Positions 1 to 9,859 of a stretch of DNA of 64,000 nucleotides are shown piece after piece. Numbering within the stretch: the first letter of the stretch is position 1; the number at the start of each line of letters is the position of its first letter. Source of the DNA: Phycicoccus avicenniae (GTDB taxonomy: Bacteria > Actinomycetota > Actinomycetes > Actinomycetales > Dermatophilaceae); assembly GCF_018139485.1 (NCBI RefSeq), contig NZ_JAGSNF010000003.1:248001-312000 (forward strand), written 5' to 3'. A program made the position numbers and the translations under genes. Under the pieces are notes generated by a model. It worked only from the letters and a program-made list of their open reading frames with translations. It ran no database searches and was not told the DNA's origin.

Positions 1-960
<960 letters not shown>

Positions 961-971
961 CGCCCGCGGGT

Positions 972-977
972 TATCGT
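972..977 (+). promoter_or_regulatory. -10 hexamer of a leaderless promoter for mpa
   Basis: TATCGT ends five bases before the ATG at 983, so transcription should start at or next to the start codon. No ribosome binding site precedes this ATG. Same layout as many other genes in the window. Confidence 0.6.
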
Positions 978-982
978 CGAGC

Positions 983-2731
983 ATGAGCACCGACGAGCCC
1001 ACGGAGGAGCAGGGAACCCGCGAGCGGCTCGAGGCCGAGCGCCGGTCCCTCGAGTCCGAGCTGGCCGCGCTGCGCGCCGGCGGTGAGGTCAGTCCCGACC
1101 AGGTCCGCTCGCTCGAGCGGGACCTCGCCCAGCTCCGCTCCCAGACCGCCACCCTCTCCGCCCAGAACGAGCGTCTCGTGCGCACCCTGCGCGAGGCCCG
1201 CGAGCAGATCGTCACGCTGAAGTCCGAGGTCGACCGGCTGGGACAGCCCCCGGCCGCGTACGGCACGGTCGTCGAGGTCTTCGAGGACGGCACCGCGGAC
1301 GTCCTGACGAGCGGCCGCAAGATGCACGTTGCCGTGAGCCCCTCCGTCGAGGAGGGCGAGCTCGCCCCCGGCCGCGAGGTCATGCTCAACGAGGCGATGA
1401 ACGTCGTCGCGGCGCACGGCTTCGAGACGGTCGGCGAGGTCGTCATGTGCAAGGAGCTCCTCGAGGACGGGCGCGTCCTCGTCGTCGCCCAGGCCGACGA
1501 GGAGCGGGTCTGCCGGATGGCGTCCTCGCTCGCCGGGGTCCACGTGCGCGCCGGCGACGCCCTCCTCCTCGAGCCGCGCTCCGGCTTCGTCTTCGAGCGG
1601 ATCCCCAAGGCCGAGGTCGCCGACCTCGTCCTCGAGGAGGTCCCGGACATCGACTACGCCGACATCGGCGGCCTCACCGGCCAGATCGAGGCGATCCGCG
1701 ACGCCGTCGAGCTGCCGTACCTGCACGCCGACCTCTACGTCGAGCACCGGCTCAAGCCGCCGAAGGGCGTCCTGCTCTACGGCCCGCCCGGCTGCGGCAA
1801 GACGATGATCGCCAAGGCGGTCGCCGCGTCGCTGTCCCGCAAGGTCGCGGAGAAGGAGGGGCGGGACTCCGTCCGCTCCTACTTCCTCAACATCAAGGGC
1901 CCGGAGCTGCTCAACAAGTACGTCGGCGAGACCGAGCGGCACATCCGGCTCATCTTCCAGCGGGCCCGTGAGAAGTCGAGCGAGGGCTACCCCGTCGTCG
2001 TGTTCTTCGACGAGATGGAGTCGCTCTTCCGCACCCGCGGGTCCGGGGTGTCCTCGGACGTCGAGACGACGATCGTCCCGCAGCTGCTCGCCGAGATCGA
2101 CGGCGTCGAGGGCCTCGAGAACGTCATCGTCATCGGCGCCTCGAACCGCGAGGACATGATCGACCCGGCGATCCTGCGGCCCGGCCGTCTCGACGTGAAG
2201 ATCAAGATCGAGCGGCCCGACGCGGAGTCGGCGCGTGACATCTTCGCGAAGTACCTCACGACGGGGCTGCCCCTGCACGCCGACGACGTCGAGCAGCACG
2301 GCGGCGACGAGGGGGCCACCCTCGGGGCGATGATCGACGCCGTCGTCATGCGGATGTACTCCGAGGAGGAGGAGAACCGCTTCCTCGAGGTGACGTACGC
2401 CGGCGGCGACAAGGAGATCCTCTACTTCAAGGACTTCAACTCCGGCGCGATGATCCAGAACATCGTCGACCGGGCGAAGAAGATGGCGATCAAGGACCTC
2501 CTCGACACCGGCCAGCGCGGCCTGCGGGTCGAGCACCTCCTCGAGTCGTGCACCGACGAGTTCCGCGAGAACGAGGACCTGCCGAACACGACGAACCCGG
2601 ACGACTGGGCCCGGATCTCCGGCAAGAAGGGGGAGCGGATCGTCTACATCCGCACCCTCATCAAGACCAAGGAGGGCTCGGAGCCCGGCAAGTCGATCAG
2701 CACGGTCGCGAACACCGGCCAGTACCTGTAG
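983..2731 (+). CDS. mpa: Proteasomal AAA+ ATPase (Mpa/ARC)
   Basis: Hexameric ATPase that recognises pupylated proteins, unfolds them and threads them into the 20S proteasome. The 582 residues show an N-terminal coiled coil (about 10-85) expected to bind Pup, an OB-fold inter-domain region, and one AAA module with Walker A GPPGCGKT at 267-274 and Walker B acidic pair D343-E344. The protein ends in GQYL, the C-terminal docking motif that opens the proteasome gate in mycobacterial Mpa. The ATG is supported by a -10 box placed for a leaderless transcript. It is separated from dop-pup-prcBA by four genes on the other strand, which is common in this phylum. Confidence 0.97.
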   Translation: MSTDEPTEEQGTRERLEAERRSLESELAALRAGGEVSPDQVRSLERDLAQLRSQTATLSAQNERLVRTLREAREQIVTLKSEVDRLGQPPAAYGTVVEVFEDGTADVLTSGRKMHVAVSPSVEEGELAPGREVMLNEAMNVVAAHGFETVGEVVMCKELLEDGRVLVVAQADEERVCRMASSLAGVHVRAGDALLLEPRSGFVFERIPKAEVADLVLEEVPDIDYADIGGLTGQIEAIRDAVELPYLHADLYVEHRLKPPKGVLLYGPPGCGKTMIAKAVAASLSRKVAEKEGRDSVRSYFLNIKGPELLNKYVGETERHIRLIFQRAREKSSEGYPVVVFFDEMESLFRTRGSGVSSDVETTIVPQLLAEIDGVEGLENVIVIGASNREDMIDPAILRPGRLDVKIKIERPDAESARDIFAKYLTTGLPLHADDVEQHGGDEGATLGAMIDAVVMRMYSEEEENRFLEVTYAGGDKEILYFKDFNSGAMIQNIVDRAKKMAIKDLLDTGQRGLRVEHLLESCTDEFRENEDLPNTTNPDDWARISGKKGERIVYIRTLIKTKEGSEPGKSISTVANTGQYL

Positions 2732-2815
2732 CCGCGCACGGGCACCCACCGCGGCCCCCGAGCGCGTGGGCGGACGGGGCCACGCGTCCGGCCACCACAG
2801 GTGGTCGTCACGGAA

Positions 2816-2853
2816 CCCTCCCCGCGTGGAGGGAGTGCTCCACGCGGGGAGGG
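2816..2853. terminator. Perfect 15-bp hairpin between convergent genes
   Basis: Bases 2816-2830 and 2839-2853 are exact reverse complements (15 bp, GC-rich) around an 8-base loop. The hairpin sits between the stop of mpa and the stop of the convergent peptidase gene. There is no clear U-tract, as is usual in GC-rich actinobacteria. It probably works in both directions. Confidence 0.85.
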
Positions 2854-2944
2854 TCTCGGACGCGCACCGTGGTGCTCCGGTGGCTCCGTCCGACGTGACG
2901 ACGAGGCGGGGAGGCCCGGCGGGCGGTGGTGCGCGGCGGGTCCG

Positions 2945-3949
2945 TCAGGCGGTGAGCGCCTGCCAGGTGTTCTCGCCGACGATCCCGTCGACGACGAGGC
3001 TGCGCGAGTCCTGGAAGGACCGCACGCGGCTCTCGGTGCCGGACCCGAAGATCCCGTCGACGCCCGTCGAGAGCCCCTTGGCCGTGAGGGAGGTCTGGAC
3101 GGCGCGGACCGCGTCGCCGCTCGAGCCGTTCCGGACGGTGAGGACGAGCGCGGTCCACGTGTTCGTCCCGACGATCCCGTCGGCCGTGAGGCCCCTCGAG
3201 GACTGGAAGCTGCGCACCGTGCTCGCCGTGCCGGACCCGAAGACCCCGTCGATGCCGATCGAGTACCCGCGCTGCCGCAGCAGGTACTGCACGTGGCGGA
3301 CCCGGAAGCCGCTGTCGCCCTGGCGGACGAGGGCCCACTGCGCCGGCGGCGCCGGGGTCCCGCCCCCGCCGCCGAGGCTCGCGGCGAGCGAGGACAGCCG
3401 GGAGTCGCCCGGCGCGACGTTGATCTCGAAGTGCATCTCGTCCTTGCGCGAGCTGTAGTCGCCGCCCCACCGCACGACCCCGTTGCACTGGCTGAGGATG
3501 GCGCGGATGGCCGACACCTGCGCCGAGGTGAACGTGCCGGACGCGCCGAGCGGGTGGTCGGGGGCGTTGCAGTCGATGGCGGTGCCGCTCGCGTGGTTGG
3601 ACAGGTTCGTGCTGCCGGAGATCTCCCGGTAGTTGTGGCCCCAGCAGCCGGGGGAGTACAGCCGCTCGACCGTGGCGTCGAAGCGCGCGGCGACGTGTCG
3701 CAGGACGGTGTACACGTCACCGGAGCGCACGCCGGCGGGGAACGTCGCGGCGCCGACCGCCAGCGAGGACAGCGGGATCTCGTTGGAGTACCCGGCGGGC
3801 CAGCCGTTCTGTGAGGTCGCGGCGAACGCGCTCGGGGCGGCGGCCGTCGCGGCGCCACCGGCGACGAGGAGGCCACCGGCCCCGCGCAGGACGGCACGAC
3901 GGCCGAGGGGGCGCCGGACGGGGGTCGTGGTCGGGTGCTGGTCACACAT
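2945..3949 (-). CDS. Tat-exported M15-type peptidase with two peptidoglycan-binding domains
   Basis: 334 residues. The N-terminus has a twin-arginine signal (RRAVL around residues 17-21, then a hydrophobic stretch and AFA near 43), so export folded through TatABC is likely; tatA and tatC lie 12 kb away. The catalytic part carries the SxHxxGxAxD pattern (read as SNHASGTAID) and a later EMHFEI, the zinc-ligand pattern of D-Ala-D-Ala carboxypeptidases of the VanY/M15 type. Two PG_binding_1 repeats fill about 205-334, each with a GIDG/GVDG(V/I)FGSGT turn. Likely role: cell-wall remodelling. Exact substrate bond is not shown by sequence. Confidence 0.88.
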   Translation of the reverse strand: MCDQHPTTTPVRRPLGRRAVLRGAGGLLVAGGAATAAAPSAFAATSQNGWPAGYSNEIPLSSLAVGAATFPAGVRSGDVYTVLRHVAARFDATVERLYSPGCWGHNYREISGSTNLSNHASGTAIDCNAPDHPLGASGTFTSAQVSAIRAILSQCNGVVRWGGDYSSRKDEMHFEINVAPGDSRLSSLAASLGGGGGTPAPPAQWALVRQGDSGFRVRHVQYLLRQRGYSIGIDGVFGSGTASTVRSFQSSRGLTADGIVGTNTWTALVLTVRNGSSGDAVRAVQTSLTAKGLSTGVDGIFGSGTESRVRSFQDSRSLVVDGIVGENTWQALTA

Positions 3950-3998
3950 CGCTGCATGCTCCTGGGGTGGTGGGGGCAGTCGTCCCGGACGCTACGAA

Positions 3999-4036
3999 AG
4001 CGGCCGGGACGCTGCCACCGGGGAGCGGCCGGGACG
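3999..4036. repeat. Two 13-base direct repeats upstream of the peptidase gene
   Basis: The 13-mer AGCGGCCGGGACG occurs at 3999-4011 and again at 4024-4036, a spacing of 25 bases. An inverted partial copy (CGTCCCGG) lies at 3981-3988. The set lies 50-90 bases upstream of the peptidase start at 3949 and could be a regulator site or leader structure. Function unknown. Confidence 0.35.
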
Positions 4037-4105
4037 ACGTCGGGCGGCGCGCGCAGGGTCCGTTCGACGCACGTCCGTGCAGGTCAGGAGGGGTGGTAAA
4101 AAGTT

Positions 4106-4111
4106 GTCAAA
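4106..4111 (-). promoter_or_regulatory. Consensus -35 (TTGACA) in an AT-rich patch
   Basis: Read on the minus strand this is TTGACA, followed by a T-rich run, upstream of the Tat-exported peptidase gene. I cannot find a good -10 at the right distance, so the promoter call is weak. The rest of 3950-4147 contains only the direct repeats described separately. Confidence 0.25.
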
Positions 4112-4147
4112 CACTCGGTCGGGTCCGGGCATCCCTGCCGGGAACGG

Positions 4148-4495
4148 TCACCCCAGGAGCCGGGCGAGCAGCCGCCAGCCGAGGAGGAGGACGGCCAGCA
4201 CCGTCGTCGCGACGACGACGAACGACACCGCCACGCCCTGACCGGTCAGCGCTCGAAGCACCATGCCGACGACGACCGCGGACACGACGACGACCGCCCC
4301 GAACGCCAGGGACCGCGGCCCCGCGTCGAGCGTGACGGCCGCGACGAGCCAGCCCGCCGCGGCTCCGACGACGAAAGGCAGCGCGGTGCGCAGCATCCCG
4401 ACGACGTCGAGCCCCTCGGCGTGCGACCGGCGGCCGACCGCCGCGAAGGCCAGGACGACGGCCACGTCCAGGAGGGCCGGCAGGAGGCGGCTCAT
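4148..4495 (-). CDS. DUF3054-type small membrane protein
   Basis: 115 residues, almost entirely hydrophobic, with four likely membrane segments and an N-terminal DVAVVLAFAAVGRRSH motif that fits the DUF3054 family, whose function is unknown. The start ATG at 4495 overlaps the stop of the upstream PRPP-synthetase-like gene by four bases (ATGA), so the two are translationally coupled. Nothing in the sequence links it to a reaction. An upstream extension of the frame exists but is arginine-rich shadow coding. Confidence 0.75.
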   Translation of the reverse strand: MSRLLPALLDVAVVLAFAAVGRRSHAEGLDVVGMLRTALPFVVGAAAGWLVAAVTLDAGPRSLAFGAVVVVSAVVVGMVLRALTGQGVAVSFVVVATTVLAVLLLGWRLLARLLG

Positions 4496-5484
4496 CCGTC
4501 GACCGGCTCGAAGAGGGTGCGCTGGCGGGGCGGGGCGTGCGTGGGGTCGACGCCGTCGAACAGGCTCGACACGGACTCGCCGTCGTGGATGCGCTGGATG
4601 GCCTCGGCGAACAGCCCGGCGACCGAGCGGACCCGCAGCTCGGGCCAGCCGTCGGGTGCCGGGACGGTGTCGGTCGTCACGACCTCGGAGACCATCGGGT
4701 GCGCCCGGAGCCGGTCGACCGCCCTGCCGGCGAACAGCCCGTGCGTGCACGCGACCGCCGCCTCCTCGACGCCGTGGTCGGCCAGGCGCTCGAGCAGCTC
4801 GACGATGCTGCCGCCGGTCGCGATCTCGTCGTCGAGGACGATGGCCCGCCGCCCGGAGACGTCCCCGACGATGGAGTCGACGACGACCCGGTCGTCGGCG
4901 AGCCGCCGCTTGCTGCCGGCCGCGACCGGCAGCCCGAGCAGCCGGGCGAACTGCGTCGCGTCCTTGGCGTTGCCGAGGTCCGGGGAGACGACGACGGCGT
5001 CGGCGAGGTCCTGCGCCCGGAAGTGCGCCGCGAGCTCGCCGAGCGAGGTGAGGTGGTCGACCGGGACCGAGAAGAAGCCGTGGACCTGCGGGGCGTGCAG
5101 GTTCATCGTGATGACCCGGTCGACGCCCGCGGTGGCGATGAGGTCGGCGACGAGCCGCCCGCCCAGCGAGATGCGCGAGGCGTCCTTCTTGTCCGACCGG
5201 GCGTAGGCGAAGTGCGGGACGACCGCCGTGACCATCGCCGCCGAGGCGCCGCGGGCCGCGTCGACCATGAGCAGCAGCTCCATGAGGGAGTCCTGCGTCG
5301 GCGGGACGAGCGGCTGGACGATGTAGACGTCGCGCTGGCGGCAGTTGGCGAGCAGCTGGGCCTGGAGGCAGTCGTTGCTGAACCGGCTCGTCACCGACTC
5401 CGAGAGCGGCACCCCGAGGGAGTCGCAGATGCGGTGCGCCAGCCCGGGGTGGGCCGACCCGGAGAAGACGACGATCTCCCGCAT
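4492..5484 (-). CDS. Ribose-phosphate pyrophosphokinase-like protein (divergent paralogue)
   Basis: 330 residues with the tandem phosphoribosyltransferase fold of PRPP synthetases, which make PRPP from ribose 5-phosphate and ATP. The PRPP-binding loop reads VLDDEIATGGS (217-227), the metal/ATP motif reads NLHAPQVHGFF (128-138) and the flexible-loop KRR lies at 192-194. Both main motifs differ from the usual NLHAGQIQGFF and VDDMIDTGGT forms, so this is probably a secondary paralogue rather than the housekeeping enzyme. A -10 TAGGGT ends six bases before the ATG inside the end of the hydrolase gene, so it can be transcribed separately. It is coupled to DUF3054 downstream. Confidence 0.85.
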   Translation of the reverse strand: MREIVVFSGSAHPGLAHRICDSLGVPLSESVTSRFSNDCLQAQLLANCRQRDVYIVQPLVPPTQDSLMELLLMVDAARGASAAMVTAVVPHFAYARSDKKDASRISLGGRLVADLIATAGVDRVITMNLHAPQVHGFFSVPVDHLTSLGELAAHFRAQDLADAVVVSPDLGNAKDATQFARLLGLPVAAGSKRRLADDRVVVDSIVGDVSGRRAIVLDDEIATGGSIVELLERLADHGVEEAAVACTHGLFAGRAVDRLRAHPMVSEVVTTDTVPAPDGWPELRVRSVAGLFAEAIQRIHDGESVSSLFDGVDPTHAPPRQRTLFEPVDG

Positions 5485-5488
5485 GCCG

Positions 5489-6472
5489 TCACCCTAGCGG
5501 CCGGTGCAGGGCCCGCGAGACCTCGGTGACGAGCTCCGCGCGCTGCTGGCGGCCCACGGGGGTGGCCCCCGGGAACGAGGCGAACCCGTGTGGCACGCGG
5601 AGGTAGTTCGTGAGCCGCACCGGCACGCCGGCGGCCTCGAGCGCAGCGGCGTAGCGGATCCCGTCGTCCCGGATCGGGTCGAGGTCGGCGGTCTGCACCA
5701 ACGTCGGCGGCAGCCCGGCGAGATCGCCGAACAGCGGGGACACGACGGGCTCGCGGGGCCCGACGTCCCCCGAGAGGTAGTGCCCGACGAACGCGTCGAC
5801 GGCCCGCTTGTCGAGGATCGGCGCGTGCGCGTGCTCGAGGATCGACGCGGACGAGCGGGTGAGGTCGGTCGCCGGGTAGAGCAGCGCCTGGTGGCGCAGG
5901 TTCGTCATCCCCGCGTCCCGCATCACCTGCGCCACGACGGCGGCCAGGTTGCCGCCGGCGGAGTCCCCGGCGACGGCCATCCGCGAGGTGTCGGCTCGCA
6001 GCACGTCGCCGTGGGCGGCGACCCACGTCGTCGCGTCGACGGCGTCGTGCGCGGCGACGGGTGCCGGGTGCTCCGGGGCCATCCGGTAGTCGACGGACAC
6101 GACGACCGCCCCGACCCCGCCGGCGAGCAGGGTGCACAGGGAGTCGTAGTCCACGACGTTGCCGAGGACCCAGCCGCCGCCGTGGAACCACACGACGACG
6201 GGCACGTCGTCCCGGGCGTCCGGCAGCGCGCGCGGCCGGTAGATCCGCAGCGGGATCTCGTGGTCGTCGCGTGCCGGTGCCGTGCCGTAGGCGACGCCGA
6301 CGCGGTCGTCGATGCGGCCGAGCACGCGCTGCGCCACCGGGTGCCGGCTGCGGTGCCGCCCGCGGGCCTCCTGGATCCCGTCGAGGTCGAGCGAGGCGAT
6401 GCCCGGACGGCCGAGGTCGGCGACGGCCGAGACGAGCGTCGTGAGGGGGGACATCCCGCGGTAGCTGCGCAT
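5489..6472 (-). CDS. Alpha/beta hydrolase of the hormone-sensitive-lipase (HSL) family
   Basis: 327 residues from the ATG at 6472 (an ATG at 6454 is also possible). Carries the HSL oxyanion motif HGGGW, the nucleophile elbow GDSAGGN, a downstream acidic DLDPIRD and the catalytic histidine in PHGF, so it is a carboxylesterase/lipase-type enzyme of the cytoplasm with no signal peptide. Substrate unknown. It is divergent from dop, with only 21 bases between start codons and -10 boxes that overlap. The PRPP-synthetase-like gene follows four bases after its stop. Confidence 0.88.
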   Translation of the reverse strand: MRSYRGMSPLTTLVSAVADLGRPGIASLDLDGIQEARGRHRSRHPVAQRVLGRIDDRVGVAYGTAPARDDHEIPLRIYRPRALPDARDDVPVVVWFHGGGWVLGNVVDYDSLCTLLAGGVGAVVVSVDYRMAPEHPAPVAAHDAVDATTWVAAHGDVLRADTSRMAVAGDSAGGNLAAVVAQVMRDAGMTNLRHQALLYPATDLTRSSASILEHAHAPILDKRAVDAFVGHYLSGDVGPREPVVSPLFGDLAGLPPTLVQTADLDPIRDDGIRYAAALEAAGVPVRLTNYLRVPHGFASFPGATPVGRQQRAELVTEVSRALHRPLG

Positions 6473-6478
6473 CCGGTC

Positions 6479-6486
6479 AGTATCGT
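6479..6486. promoter_or_regulatory. Overlapping -10 boxes of a face-to-back divergent promoter pair (hydrolase / dop)
   Basis: TATCGT at 6481-6486 precedes dop by seven bases, and the minus-strand GATACT (6484 down to 6479) precedes the hydrolase ATG by six bases. The two hexamers share four base pairs, so RNA polymerase should be unable to open both at once. Both transcripts would be leaderless. Confidence 0.55.
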
Positions 6487-6493
6487 CGGCCCC

Positions 6494-8011
6494 ATGACGG
6501 TGCGCCGGGTGATGGGGATCGAGACCGAGTACGGGATCGTCGTGCCGGGGGACCCGAGCGCCAACCCCATGGTGGCCTCGGGTGACGTCGTCACCGCCTA
6601 CGCCCGCTCTCGCGGCATCCGCCCGGCGCGGGCCAGCTGGGACTACGCCGACGAGGCCCCGCTCCGCGACGCGCGGGGCTTCGACATGGGGCGGGGCGAG
6701 GCGCACCCGAGCCAGCTGACCGACGACGTCGAGGACCCGACGCTCGCCAACGTCGTCCTCACGAACGGGGCCCGGCTCTACGTCGACCACGCCCACCCCG
6801 AGTACAGCTCGCCCGAGGTGACGACCCCGCGGGACGTCGTGACGTGGGACCGCGCCGGCGAGCTCGTGATGCGCGAGGCGGTGGCCCGGCTGGCGACGGT
6901 CCCGCCCGGGGTCAACCTGTACAAGAACAACACCGACGGCAAGGGCGCCTCGTACGGGACGCACGAGAACTACCTCATGTCCCGCTCGACGCCCTTCGCC
7001 TCGGTCGTGCGCCACCTCGTCCCGTTCTTCGTCGCCCGGCAGGTCATGTGCGGCAGCGGCCGGGTCGGCATCGGGACCGACTCGCGCACCCCGGGCTACC
7101 AGGTGGCGCAGCGCAGCGACTTCTTCGAGGTCGAGGTCGGCCTCGAGACGACGCTCAAGCGGCCGATCGTCAACACCCGGGACGAGCCGCACGCCGTCGC
7201 CGACCGCTACCGGCGGCTCCACGTCATCATCGGCGACGCGAACCACGCCGACGTCGCGAACCTGCTCAAAGTCGGGACGACCTCGCTCGTCCTCGCGATG
7301 GTCGAGGCGGACGTGCTCGCCGACGACCTCGCCGTGCGGCGCCCGGTCCCGACCCTCCACGCCGTCTCGCACGACCCGTCGCTGCGGACGAGGCTCGAGC
7401 TGGTCGACGGGCGCCGGATGACCGCCGTCGAGCTGCTGTGGGAGTACCACGACCGAACGGCGAGGTTCGTCGACGAGCGCTCCGGCGGTGCCCCGGACGC
7501 CGACACCGCCGAGGTGCTGCACTGGTGGTCCACCGTCCTGGACCGCCTCGGCCGGGACCCGATGGAGGCCCGCCGCGAGGTCGACTGGGTCGCCAAGCTC
7601 GCCGTCCTCGAGGGCTACCGCGAGCGGGACGGCCTCGGCTGGGGCGACCCGCGGCTCAAGGCCGTCGACCTCCAGTGGTCGGACGTCCGGCCGGACCGCG
7701 GCATCGCGCACCGGCTCGCCGCGAGCGGCCGCCTGGAGGTGCTCGTCGACGACGCCGCCGTCGCCCGGGCCGTCACCGAGCCGCCGACCGACACCCGGGC
7801 CTGGTTCCGCGGCACGTGCCTCACCCGGTTCCCCGAGAACGTCGTCGCGGCGTCGTGGGACTCGGTGATCTTCGAGGTCCCGGGCCGCCGGATGCTCCAG
7901 CGGGTGCCGATGCTCGAGCCGCAGCGCGGGACCGAGGCGGGGATCGGTGAGGTCGTGCGCGGCGCACCCGACGTCGAGACACTCCTCACCGCGCTCGGGT
8001 CCGCCGACTAG
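6494..8011 (+). CDS. dop: Deamidase/depupylase Dop
   Basis: 505 residues. Dop converts the C-terminal Gln of Pup to Glu before ligation and also removes Pup from substrates. It has the glutamine-synthetase-like fold shared with PafA: the N-terminal GIETEYGIV strand, the metal and catalytic segment [13 protein letters not shown], and the YKNNTDGKG...HENYL nucleotide-site motifs. Pup here ends in Gln, so Dop activity is required. The ATG at 6494 is supported by the -10 seven bases upstream; an in-frame ATG at 6512 would remove the conserved first strand. It starts the dop-pup-prcB-prcA-pafA run. Confidence 0.97.
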   Translation: MTVRRVMGIETEYGIVVPGDPSANPMVASGDVVTAYARSRGIRPARASWDYADEAPLRDARGFDMGRGEAHPSQLTDDVEDPTLANVVLTNGARLYVDHAHPEYSSPEVTTPRDVVTWDRAGELVMREAVARLATVPPGVNLYKNNTDGKGASYGTHENYLMSRSTPFASVVRHLVPFFVARQVMCGSGRVGIGTDSRTPGYQVAQRSDFFEVEVGLETTLKRPIVNTRDEPHAVADRYRRLHVIIGDANHADVANLLKVGTTSLVLAMVEADVLADDLAVRRPVPTLHAVSHDPSLRTRLELVDGRRMTAVELLWEYHDRTARFVDERSGGAPDADTAEVLHWWSTVLDRLGRDPMEARREVDWVAKLAVLEGYRERDGLGWGDPRLKAVDLQWSDVRPDRGIAHRLAASGRLEVLVDDAAVARAVTEPPTDTRAWFRGTCLTRFPENVVAASWDSVIFEVPGRRMLQRVPMLEPQRGTEAGIGEVVRGAPDVETLLTALGSAD

Positions 8012-8041
8012 GCTCGGCGGTACGTCCCGACGACAGGAGGG
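8009..8041 (+). promoter_or_regulatory. pup promoter -10 and strong ribosome binding site
   Basis: TAGGCT (8009-8014) overlaps the dop stop codon, and an AGGAGGG ribosome binding site lies at 8035-8041, five bases before the pup ATG. This gives pup a leadered transcript of its own in addition to readthrough from dop, which fits the need for much more Pup than Dop. Confidence 0.5.
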
Positions 8042-8046
8042 TGACC

Positions 8047-8238
8047 ATGGCCGGTCAGGAGCAGGTCCGACCGCAGCGACGCGACGACGGCCCGGACGAG
8101 GGCGACGCCCCCGAGGCCGCCACCGCCCCCGCCGCGCAGACGAGCGAGATCGACGACATCCTCGACGAGATCGACGGCGTCCTGGAGTCCAACGCCGAGG
8201 AGTTCGTGCGCGGCTTCGTCCAGAAGGGCGGCCAGTGA
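8047..8238 (+). CDS. pup: Prokaryotic ubiquitin-like protein Pup
   Basis: 63 residues, acidic and low in hydrophobic residues, as expected for an intrinsically disordered tag. The C-terminal half ([13 protein letters not shown]) is the helix-forming part that binds the Mpa coiled coil, and the chain ends in VQKGGQ. The terminal Gln means Dop must deamidate it to Glu before PafA can attach it to lysines. The ATG at 8047 is chosen over the in-frame GTG at 8041 because of the AGGAGGG site. Its stop overlaps the prcB start. Confidence 0.97.
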   Translation: MAGQEQVRPQRRDDGPDEGDAPEAATAPAAQTSEIDDILDEIDGVLESNAEEFVRGFVQKGGQ

Positions 8239-9062
8239 CCCGCGGAGCCGACGCCGGTCGCCTGCCCTCCGCGTTCCTCGCCCCGGGATCGTCCTCGTTC
8301 TCCGACTTCCTCGGCGCGCACGCCCCCGACCTGCTGCCCGGACGGCGCCCCGTGCCGTCCGGACCGGTGACCGAGGCCCCGCACGGGACGACCATCGTCA
8401 CCGTGACCTTCGACGGCGGCGTCGTCATGGCCGGTGACCGGCGGGCGACGATGGGCAACGTCATCGCGAACCGGGACATGGAGAAGGTCTTCGCCACCGA
8501 CGAGTTCAGCCTCGTCGGGATCGCCGGCACCGCCGGCCTGGCCATCGAGCTCGTCCGCCTCTTCCAGGTCGAGCTCGAGCACTACGAGAAGATCGAGGGC
8601 ACGCTCATGTCCCTCGAGGGCAAGGCCAACCGGCTCGCGACGATGATCCGGGGCAACCTCGGGATGGCGATGCAGGGCCTGGCCGTCGTGCCGATGTTCG
8701 CCGGGTACGACCTCGGCGGCGCCACCGGCCGGATCTTCTCCTACGACGTGACCGGCGGCTGCTACGAGGAGCACGACCACCACAGCGTGGGCTCCGGCTC
8801 GCTCTTCGCGCGGGGCGCGCTCAAGAAGCTCTTCCGGCGCGGGATGACCGCCGACGAGGCCGTCCGGGTCGCCGTCGAGGCGCTCTACGACGCCGCGGAC
8901 GACGACTCGGCGACCGGGGGACCGGACGTCGGGCGCCGGATCTGGCCGACCGTCGGCGTCGTCGACGCCGAGGGCACCCGCTTCGTCCCGAGCGACGACG
9001 TCGCGCCGGTCGTCGACGCGATCATCGGCGACCGCGCCGCGGCGGAAGGAGGCGCCCGATGA
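8235..9062 (+). CDS. prcB: 20S proteasome beta subunit
   Basis: 275 residues including a propeptide of about 51. The mature N-terminus is expected at Thr52 in [10 protein letters not shown], with the Asp of AGDRRAT and the Lys of DMEKVF completing the Thr/Asp/Lys catalytic set. The beta rings form the proteolytic chamber of the PrcBA core. The GTG at 8235 overlaps the pup stop (GTGA), which keeps expression coupled, and the gene overlaps prcA by four bases. The propeptide must be cut autocatalytically during assembly. Length and motifs are normal for the family. Confidence 0.97.
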   Translation: MTRGADAGRLPSAFLAPGSSSFSDFLGAHAPDLLPGRRPVPSGPVTEAPHGTTIVTVTFDGGVVMAGDRRATMGNVIANRDMEKVFATDEFSLVGIAGTAGLAIELVRLFQVELEHYEKIEGTLMSLEGKANRLATMIRGNLGMAMQGLAVVPMFAGYDLGGATGRIFSYDVTGGCYEEHDHHSVGSGSLFARGALKKLFRRGMTADEAVRVAVEALYDAADDDSATGGPDVGRRIWPTVGVVDAEGTRFVPSDDVAPVVDAIIGDRAAAEGGAR

Positions 9063-9859
9063 GCGCCGGCATGCCGTTCTACGTCTCGCCCGAGCAGCTC
9101 ATGAAGGACCGGGCGGACTTCGCCCGCAAGGGCATCGCCCGGGGCCGGGCGGTCCTCGTCGTCCAGTACGACGCCGGGATCGCGTTCGTCGCCGAGAACC
9201 CGAGCCGGGCGTTGCACAAGGTGTCCGAGATCTACGACCGGATCGCCTTCGCGGCCGTCGGGAAGTACCCCGAGTTCGAGAACCTCCGGGTGGCGGGGGT
9301 CCGCTACGCCGACCTGCGCGGCTACTCCTACGACCGCTCCGACGTCACCGCGCGTGGCCTCGCGAACGCCTACGCCCAGACGCTCGGCACCGTCTTCACC
9401 CAGGAGTCCAAGCCGTACGAGGTCGAGATCGTCGTCGCCGAGGTCGGGGACACCGCCGACGGCGACCAGGTCTACCGGCTCACCTACGACGGGTCCGTCG
9501 CCGACGAGCACGGCTTCGTCGCGATGGGCGGTGGCGCCGAGCAGATCGAGGCCGGGCTGCGTGAGGGCTGGCGCCCCGGGATGCATCTCGCGGCGGTGCT
9601 CGGCCTCGCCGTGCCGCTGCTCGGGGCCGACCCGGCCGGCGGGGAGGCGCGGACGCTGTCCCCGGACCAGCTCGAGGTCGCCGTCCTCGACCGGCACCGC
9701 CCGCGGCGCCGGTTCCGCCGCGTCCAGGGCGAGCTGCTCGAGCGGCTGCTCAGCAGCGACGACCCGACCGAGGACGCCCCGGCCGGTGACGACGACTCCG
9801 CCCGCAGCGAGTCGACGAACCCGCAGACCCAGCGCGACGAGGACGGACGGCCCGGGTGA
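9059..9859 (+). CDS. prcA: 20S proteasome alpha subunit
   Basis: 266 residues. Alpha subunits form the outer gated rings of the PrcBA core. The N-terminus ([21 protein letters not shown]) matches the gate-forming start of actinobacterial PrcA, and the protein lacks the catalytic N-terminal Thr, as expected. The C-terminal 30 residues are acidic, polar and probably disordered. The ATG at 9059 overlaps the prcB stop (ATGA), and the pafA GTG overlaps the prcA stop, so pup, prcB, prcA and pafA form one coupled unit. Confidence 0.97.
   Translation: MSAGMPFYVSPEQLMKDRADFARKGIARGRAVLVVQYDAGIAFVAENPSRALHKVSEIYDRIAFAAVGKYPEFENLRVAGVRYADLRGYSYDRSDVTARGLANAYAQTLGTVFTQESKPYEVEIVVAEVGDTADGDQVYRLTYDGSVADEHGFVAMGGGAEQIEAGLREGWRPGMHLAAVLGLAVPLLGADPAGGEARTLSPDQLEVAVLDRHRPRRRFRRVQGELLERLLSSDDPTEDAPAGDDDSARSESTNPQTQRDEDGRPG

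Noticed and set aside
971-2749. 592-residue open frame opposite mpa
   Set aside because: It mirrors mpa codon structure on the other strand (Leu, Asp, Val-rich), has no domain, and a high-GC third-position pattern explains its length.
2732-2815. Possible small gene between mpa and the peptidase
   Set aside because: No start with a ribosome binding site or -10 and no open frame of note; only the terminator is supported.
6473-8545. Extension of the hydrolase frame upstream to 8545, giving a very long protein
   Set aside because: The extension lies antisense to dop, pup and prcB. The hydrolase starts at 6472 with family-like residues and a -10 in place.
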